NCBI RefSeq assembly: GCF_050908995.1
Contig: NC_135130.1
Span: 5,821,001 to 5,885,000 of the forward strand
Source: Andrena cerasifolii
Lineage: Eukaryota; Arthropoda; Insecta; Hymenoptera; Andrenidae
Direction: 5' to 3'
DNA: 64,000 bases
In this document: positions 58,900-64,000 of the stretch, one piece after another
How the letters are laid out: every line of letters starts with the position of its first letter
How positions within the stretch are numbered: position 1 is the first letter of the stretch
Notes under the pieces: model-generated
Databases searched by the model: none
Seen by the model: the letters and a program-made list of their open reading frames with translations, nothing else
Told to the model about the DNA's origin: nothing
Translations under genes and position numbers: made by a program

Positions 58900-60600
58900 C
58901 TGTAATTTCTAACTCTACTATTTTCCTCTATTTTGTTTTCTTATATTTATTCGTTCGTTTTCTTTATCTTCTTGTTACTTTCATAATGTCTACTGGTGCA
59001 ATACAGAATTATTATTATTATTACCCCTCCTCTCAAAGGAACTTCAAAGCGACTTCATCCACAATCTCCTTTGTGCCCAAATTTTCCACTTCACAGTGAC
59101 TATACATACCTCAAACATCCCGGATGTCCCGCGTATCCGACATTCCTTTAAAATACTCGATACGCATCTTCCCAAAGGTATCATCAAAATCACTTCCCCT
59201 GCGTTCTCCCTTCGTTCATTTAAGCTTAGCAACAAATCCCATAGCCTCAGAATCCTATTCCCACACAATCGCGAATCGTTCACGAACAAACACCCCCCGC
59301 GTTGTTTACCAAAAATCATTGAACGCTGACCCGGCGTGTCCCGAAGGCAAATCATTCACCCGCGGAAAATATCGGCGAGCCAGGGTGGGGCGGGGGATGG
59401 TGGGAAACAATCGATCGATTCAATTTATCAAAAAAAAAAAAAAAACGCGGCGGCTTTTTTTTCGCCCGAGGCCGTATAAATTTGTCTCCATTTGCGACTG
59501 GAGCGCCATGAGCCGCGTCTATATACCGTGTCGGGCCGGGGGGGGGTTGGAAATGGACGGCGCGCCTGGCATTCTTTCCGTTTCCCCTGTCACGATTATT
59601 CGTGAGTAGCAAGCGGAGTGGAAAGCCGTCGATACGTCAAATCGACTCGGCAGCCACCCTTTTTCTTCTCCGCGCCCGGCGAGAGGCTACGAAGACACAC
59701 CGTGGGGCGTCGATGGCGCGCCGGTAAACTCAATCAAGAGATTCCATTTGCATTTCGACGTCGAGGCGCGTAAACCCACGGTTCGCCAGCCACCCTGCCA
59801 AATGCATGCCCCTCGTGTCGATAGTGGAGAAGAATTTCATTGGCCCTCCTCTTTACGCGGCACTACTTTTATTTCGGCAGATCGCTCGAGTACCGTCGAG
59901 CATTCTTATGTTGAACGAGCGGCGGAGTGAGTGCGAGAGATGGAGATAAGACGGTTGACATTAAGAAGACCCGCGTGGAGATTTCGGCGAGAAATCTGTT
60001 GCGGGGGTCTTCTTGACGAGTGAAAGTCAACGCCAGTTCTCGTTCTTATTCTTACGAAGGTACTGTACTTGATCGTATTATAGTGTTTTGATCAATGAAA
60101 TTGCACACTGTGTCTCCTAATGATCGGAGGAAGCATAGCGGACACCACTCAGCAGTGGCGGACTGGCCAGGGTGCCGGCTGGCCCGATGACAATTGGGCC
60201 CTGTGAGTCCCCGATGAAATGGGCCCCTTTAAACGTCAGACAATATGTTAAAAATGTTAATGACCTTTTAGTAGCTTGGAAATGAAATAGAAGTTTCAAT
60301 ATTATTACTGTATGCAACTAATATTTTCGTTGTATTACTATTTTAATAATAAAAAAAATTAATAAAATCATTTCTCGATGATACTTTATGTTTAAGGTAC
60401 TTCCTAACCAACTAATGTTAGTCAAATTAGAGTTCGGTAATAAGCGATAAATATAAAGTAGTATGATACTATAGATATAATAATAATAATTCTTAACATC
60501 ATGTGTATATATTTTAGAAAGTTCAATGTTGATATAAATAATTGTAATACGAAAATAGAATATTAAATTGGTTAGCGTAGTGAATTGGAGCAGCAGATCC
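58900..60600. other. Gene-free sequence, CpG-rich then AT-rich
   Basis: CpG-rich at 59,300-60,050, then strongly AT-rich at 60,240-60,600. A CAGTGGCGGACTGGCC motif at 60153 resembles a hAT end, but no convincing partner or target duplication is seen. Frames of up to 161 codons (59124-59609) are not recognisable. Confidence 0.5.
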
Positions 60601-60760
60601 AGAGTTAGGAGCGATGGGGCCGCAGTGATGGAGGGGGAAACACCTACAGGAGCGGTGGTAATGTTCCGTGACTGACGCAGGCCCAGTTCATGCACACATA
60701 ACCACCACTCCTGTAGGTGTTTCCCCCTCCATGCACTGCGGCCCCATCGCTTCTTACTCT
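60601..60760. repeat. Large palindrome, 59 bp arms
   Basis: The arm at 60601-60659 (GCGATGGGGCCGCAGTG, GGAGGGGGAAACACCTACAG) is repeated in reverse complement at 60702-60760, with a loop of about 42 bases. The arms differ by only a few substitutions and one single-base gap. The arms are GC-rich within an AT-rich surrounding. No target duplication was found. The overlapping 170-codon minus frame (60318-60830) is not recognisable. Confidence 0.9.
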
Positions 60761-61419
60761 GAGCAGATCTGACAACGTCGCATTCATTCGGAGCGTCTTT
60801 TATAAACGAAATGTCAGAAAAAATGTTCATATGAACTTGAATTGTCGTTCGCTATTTAAATGTCTAAACATATCGATTGTGCGACGTTGCCACGTTGACT
60901 GCTCTACGTAGTTTCTAAGAAATTTGCACGTGAACGTATTTTTTATGGGCATTTACGAAGAAACCATGTGGTCAGTTTTGCAGAAATTTCATTTCCTGAC
61001 ATTTCGATGTACTTGTGTGCCAATTTTGGTACACTTCTTGAATACAGTTTTCCTGTTTCAGCCAATATGCCACTGTGTTAAAATGCATCATCTTTAATTA
61101 ACAATTTCTCGATAACTATGCGGTAAATCGATTTTAAACTTTGTACAATCCTTGAATTTAGTAGATTATTCAGGAACTACCTTAGGAATATAATAAATAA
61201 CTCTGAAAAAATAATTCTGATTCAAAATGTTTTTTATCACCTTAAAATATGTATAAATCAATACCAAAAATACTTTTACCCTGTGTTACAGTTTTCTTTA
61301 AAAAGAAAATCCTAAATTTTTTAAAAGATTACACGCCAATGTACCCTTAAGTCTTTCACCCTTACGGTTACAAGAATACCCAAACTGAACACTATTCCTA
61401 CCGGCACTTCATGTATACC
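60761..61419. other. AT-rich gene-free sequence
   Basis: No gene or repeat is recognised except a partial extra copy of the following element's end (TATTCCTACCGGCACT at about 61393-61408). Confidence 0.5.
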
Positions 61420-62029
61420 TATTCCTACCGCGACCGGTGAAATGACCGGTCTTTAGCACAATTTATATTTTTTAATATAGAACGAAGATAATAGCCAATT
61501 TGACAGTATAAAACTATAGTTTCTTTTATTCAGAAGTATATCATGTATGTTTCGGTGGGCCGGAGATGCTCGACAGAGGTCGGGACTTGACAAGTTGCAT
61601 GGGATACCCATATAGGTATACGGAGAAACAGTTGGACTCATAAATATATAAATGACTGCACTAACGGTTCGTGAGTGGACTACTAATTGGGGATCTTTAG
61701 ATGTAAAATCTACAAGTGCAGATCTTCTGTAGGAATCTGTATTAAGATAATGTACGGAAGCACGAACATCTAATTGCTGATTCCCTATTTTTAGGTTAGT
61801 ATAGCACGTGGGAAGGATGCAATAATTACTCATGTAAATACTAATAAAATCCCTATTTTTAGACGAATCAACCTACTGTTTTTGCTAAGGAAGGGAACCC
61901 CTTTTTAAACATATTATACGTATATTTGAGGAAAAGTCGTGAAGTTTAAAGGCGGTTCAATTACATTATATATAGCAAATTCTAATCGAAATTTTGAAAA
62001 CGGTCATCTGACCAGTCGCGGTAGGAATA
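61420..62029. mobile_element. TIR element (610 bp), superfamily unknown
   Basis: The left end TATTCCTACCGCGACCGGT is matched by the right end, whose reverse complement reads TATTCCTACCGCGACTGGT. A second shared block follows (GAAATGACCGGT against CAGATGACCGTT). A TA at each outermost position could be a TA duplication, but this is not certain. A 126-codon minus-strand frame (61453-61833) fills most of the interior; I recognise no transposase motif in it and do not call it a gene. Confidence 0.7.
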
Positions 62030-63299
62030 CTGTTAAACCTCCAACAACAAATTACCTCCCAAAGAGTTCCCCATAAGAAATCCCCACAGGAGCCACGCAC
62101 GTTGACACGATAGTCAACCCGTTAACCTGCCCCGAAGCCCGCAAACAGCCTGCCAGGCTCCCAGAACCATTCCCAAGACAATCCAATATCCTCCAGAGGC
62201 AGCCCACTCCGACACACATATCGGCAAGAATACCTCGCGTATCGACGCAGGAAAAACGACCGCATCCGCCCCGACCTGTCCCCCTCGGCGTAGGAGCCTC
62301 AGGAGTGGTCGTCTGCAAACTTTGATTACATCTGCCAGCGGTCCATCTAAGCCGGCGCAAATATAGACGCGTACCGACACCTTATTCCTGGACACGTCGT
62401 CGTGGCCCCTCTTCATCTTTGGTCTTCCACCTCGCCCGCCACCCTCGGCGACTTCCTCCGTCGATAGGCCGGGCCGACGCGGGCTCGCCAGGCCCCGGTG
62501 GAAACGCATTTAAGCGCGGATGTCCCGGCGACGCGAAAAGTAATTTCGTTAGACGGCCAGCACGTGAGCCGACTGTCAAAAGTGCGCGCCCACGCAATGA
62601 AAATGTGCCGCACGGGGGCGCGATTGGATTTCCTGGCGGACGTCATTGTAGCCGGATAAATCGAATCAGCGGGAAGGTACACCGAGCAGGAGTCGTCGAC
62701 TCGCGACATGACGGGCGACCTGTGGCCGGGGTGATTCCCCTCGATTATGTATCGCAGCCAGTCTTTCCTTCTGCTTTCCAGTCTGGCGACTTTCTTCGGG
62801 GCTTCGCTGGTTGGGTATCTAGGGCATGGTGGCTAGGGAGGGTAGGGGAGGAGGGGATTTTCTGGCTTTTGACTTAGCGGACTTCGTTTCTGACTTGGAA
62901 TCTCGGCGATGCTTCTGAGGACCTTCTGCTGTGTGAATGTGACTTGGGTGCTTTATAGGGAGACTTTGGATGGCTTGGGTGTCGTGGATGTACTGGGTGG
63001 GGTGTCCAGTGTGTGCTCTGGGGAATATTGATTAATTCGTGTATTTATGAGCTTTTCAAACTATATTTACATGTGTATTTATTATTTTTAGCACGTGCAT
63101 ATTTTGGAGGCGTTCTGCCAAACCTTTGTTTATCGGGATTACGTTTAAAAAATGGCTGTATAATGTCAATTTATAAATACGTATATTACTACATATTAAT
63201 TCTCAGAAGTTCGGATCTGTAGCTCCACAAATTTCGTTATTCCCATTGACAAAAATGTTGGAATTGATTAAATTGCTGAAGCATGTCATTAATTAGATA
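62030..63299. other. Gene-free unique sequence
   Basis: CpG-rich at 62,050-62,760, then AT-rich. The 152-codon plus frame (62419-62877) overlaps several minus frames of similar length and carries no recognisable domain. Confidence 0.5.
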
Positions 63300-63513
63300 T
63301 CTTAATATATAAAGCAGAAAGCTTCTATATGTTTGTGTGTTTGTTTGTCGTCTAAAAACGTTCGAACGATAAACTCTGGGATCACGAAATGTGGCTCAGC
63401 TGATTATGCCTGACTAATCGAGATGAATGCGAGATTTTCAAAAATAATAAAAAAAAAATTTTTTTTATAAAATGGGAATCTAAATTTTGGGCGAAGGAGT
63501 GTAGTAAAGCTAG
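63300..63513 (+). mobile_element. Non-autonomous Helitron-like element (214 bp)
   Basis: The 5' end TCTTAATATATAAAGCAGAA follows an A. The 3' end AAAGCTAG is followed by T, and a GGGCGAAGG segment lies just upstream where insect Helitrons carry their terminal hairpin. The 5' part continues with TTTGTGTGTTTGTTTGTCG, a pattern familiar at insect Helitron starts. A long A/T run lies at about 63445-63470. There is no coding sequence. Its size is almost the same as that of the element at 57833-58044, but their internal sequences differ. Confidence 0.75.
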
Positions 63514-64000
63514 TTCCCAGTAAATATTCTAGCGTTCATAGAATTTTCAAGTTTTTAAGATCCACTAAAATACTTCTATACTTCTCCATTGACCCTGCAA
63601 CCACAGTCCCTATGTCTTCCTACAAATGCTTATCTACTACTTCATTTCATCACCAACACCTGTCAGCACTTACTCCGCGAGACATTACGAGTGCCGATAT
63701 TAAGCGGACCTACCCTCCAATTATTCCGTAAAAATTCCCCGATAATTGCCGCTGCGACGGCAAATCAGTTCTCCCAGCGATCACTCGCAATCAGAAGGAT
63801 CCATCTCGCGCAGCTACGCCCCATGAATTCCGCTCCCCCGGCGCCATCCGAGTTTCGCTTTCCAGGGTGCATAATCCACCCCGTAAGCCGTAAACATTCT
63901 TCGCGTTACCTGGCCAGTGTCTCGCTTCAATTACCGCCCCATCATCCGCCATTAGCTATCCTCAGCGGCTTTCGCGGTCGTCGTACCCTCCCGCCAGAAA
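63514..64000. other. Gene-free unique sequence to window end
   Basis: Mixed composition, CpG-rich after 63,750. No gene or repeat is visible. Confidence 0.5.

Noticed and set aside
60318..60830. 170-codon minus-strand open frame
   Set aside because: It runs across the 60.6 kb palindrome into AT-rich DNA, so its first part is set by the inverted repeat and its last part is low-complexity I/Y/N sequence.
60153..61073. hAT-like element between CAGTGGCGGACTGGCC and a GCCAATATGCCACTG end
   Set aside because: The ends agree at only about 12 of 16 positions, and the 8-base flanks do not match, so no target duplication supports it.

Overview
The window reads as nuclear DNA of an arthropod, most likely a hymenopteran insect (bee, ant or wasp). 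This is inferred from long gene-free stretches, CpG-rich unique sequence alternating with AT-rich islands, many short transposon remnants with terminal inverted repeats, two short Helitron-like elements, several tandem arrays, and no bacterial gene organisation. I recognise no protein-coding gene. The longest open frames (up to 176 codons) are isolated, match no family I know, or lie in tandem repeats. The window is best described as intergenic or intronic, and its content is almost entirely repeats.

Layout. 1-14,600: mostly unique sequence with three inverted-repeat elements. These are a foldback at 2.5-2.9 kb, a Tc1/mariner-like MITE at 7.2-7.8 kb, and a foldback at 9.5-10.6 kb that carries a second copy of the same MITE family nested inside it. 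14,650-24,500: a 131-148 bp tandem repeat, a 156 bp hAT-type MITE with a perfect 8 bp target duplication, a second hAT-like MITE, a tRNA-like Pol III fragment, and two more members of the foldback family seen at 9.5 kb. 26,600-36,600: a 12 bp minisatellite, a 169 bp satellite built on AGCTCAA motifs, a tandem duplication containing a tRNA-like core, and a 32 bp tandem array. 38,900-49,440: a TTAA-flanked TIR element, a 122 bp MITE with TAA duplications, a roughly 145 bp tandem repeat, and a 125 bp satellite with diverged older units on its left edge and an inverted copy 1.6 kb upstream. 50,390-64,000: a dispersed repeat matching one at 13.4 kb, a 160 bp palindromic-end element, a second TAA MITE, degenerate 32 bp repeats, two Helitron-like elements of 212 and 214 bp, an approximately 830 bp foldback, a 59 bp-arm palindrome, and a 610 bp TIR element.

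No genes act together here. The most informative signals are the complete transposon structures with target duplications, the growth history recorded in the 125 bp satellite, a possible common origin of several arrays, and a miRNA-like hairpin at 45.8 kb. All homology statements come from reading the sequence by eye; no database was searched.
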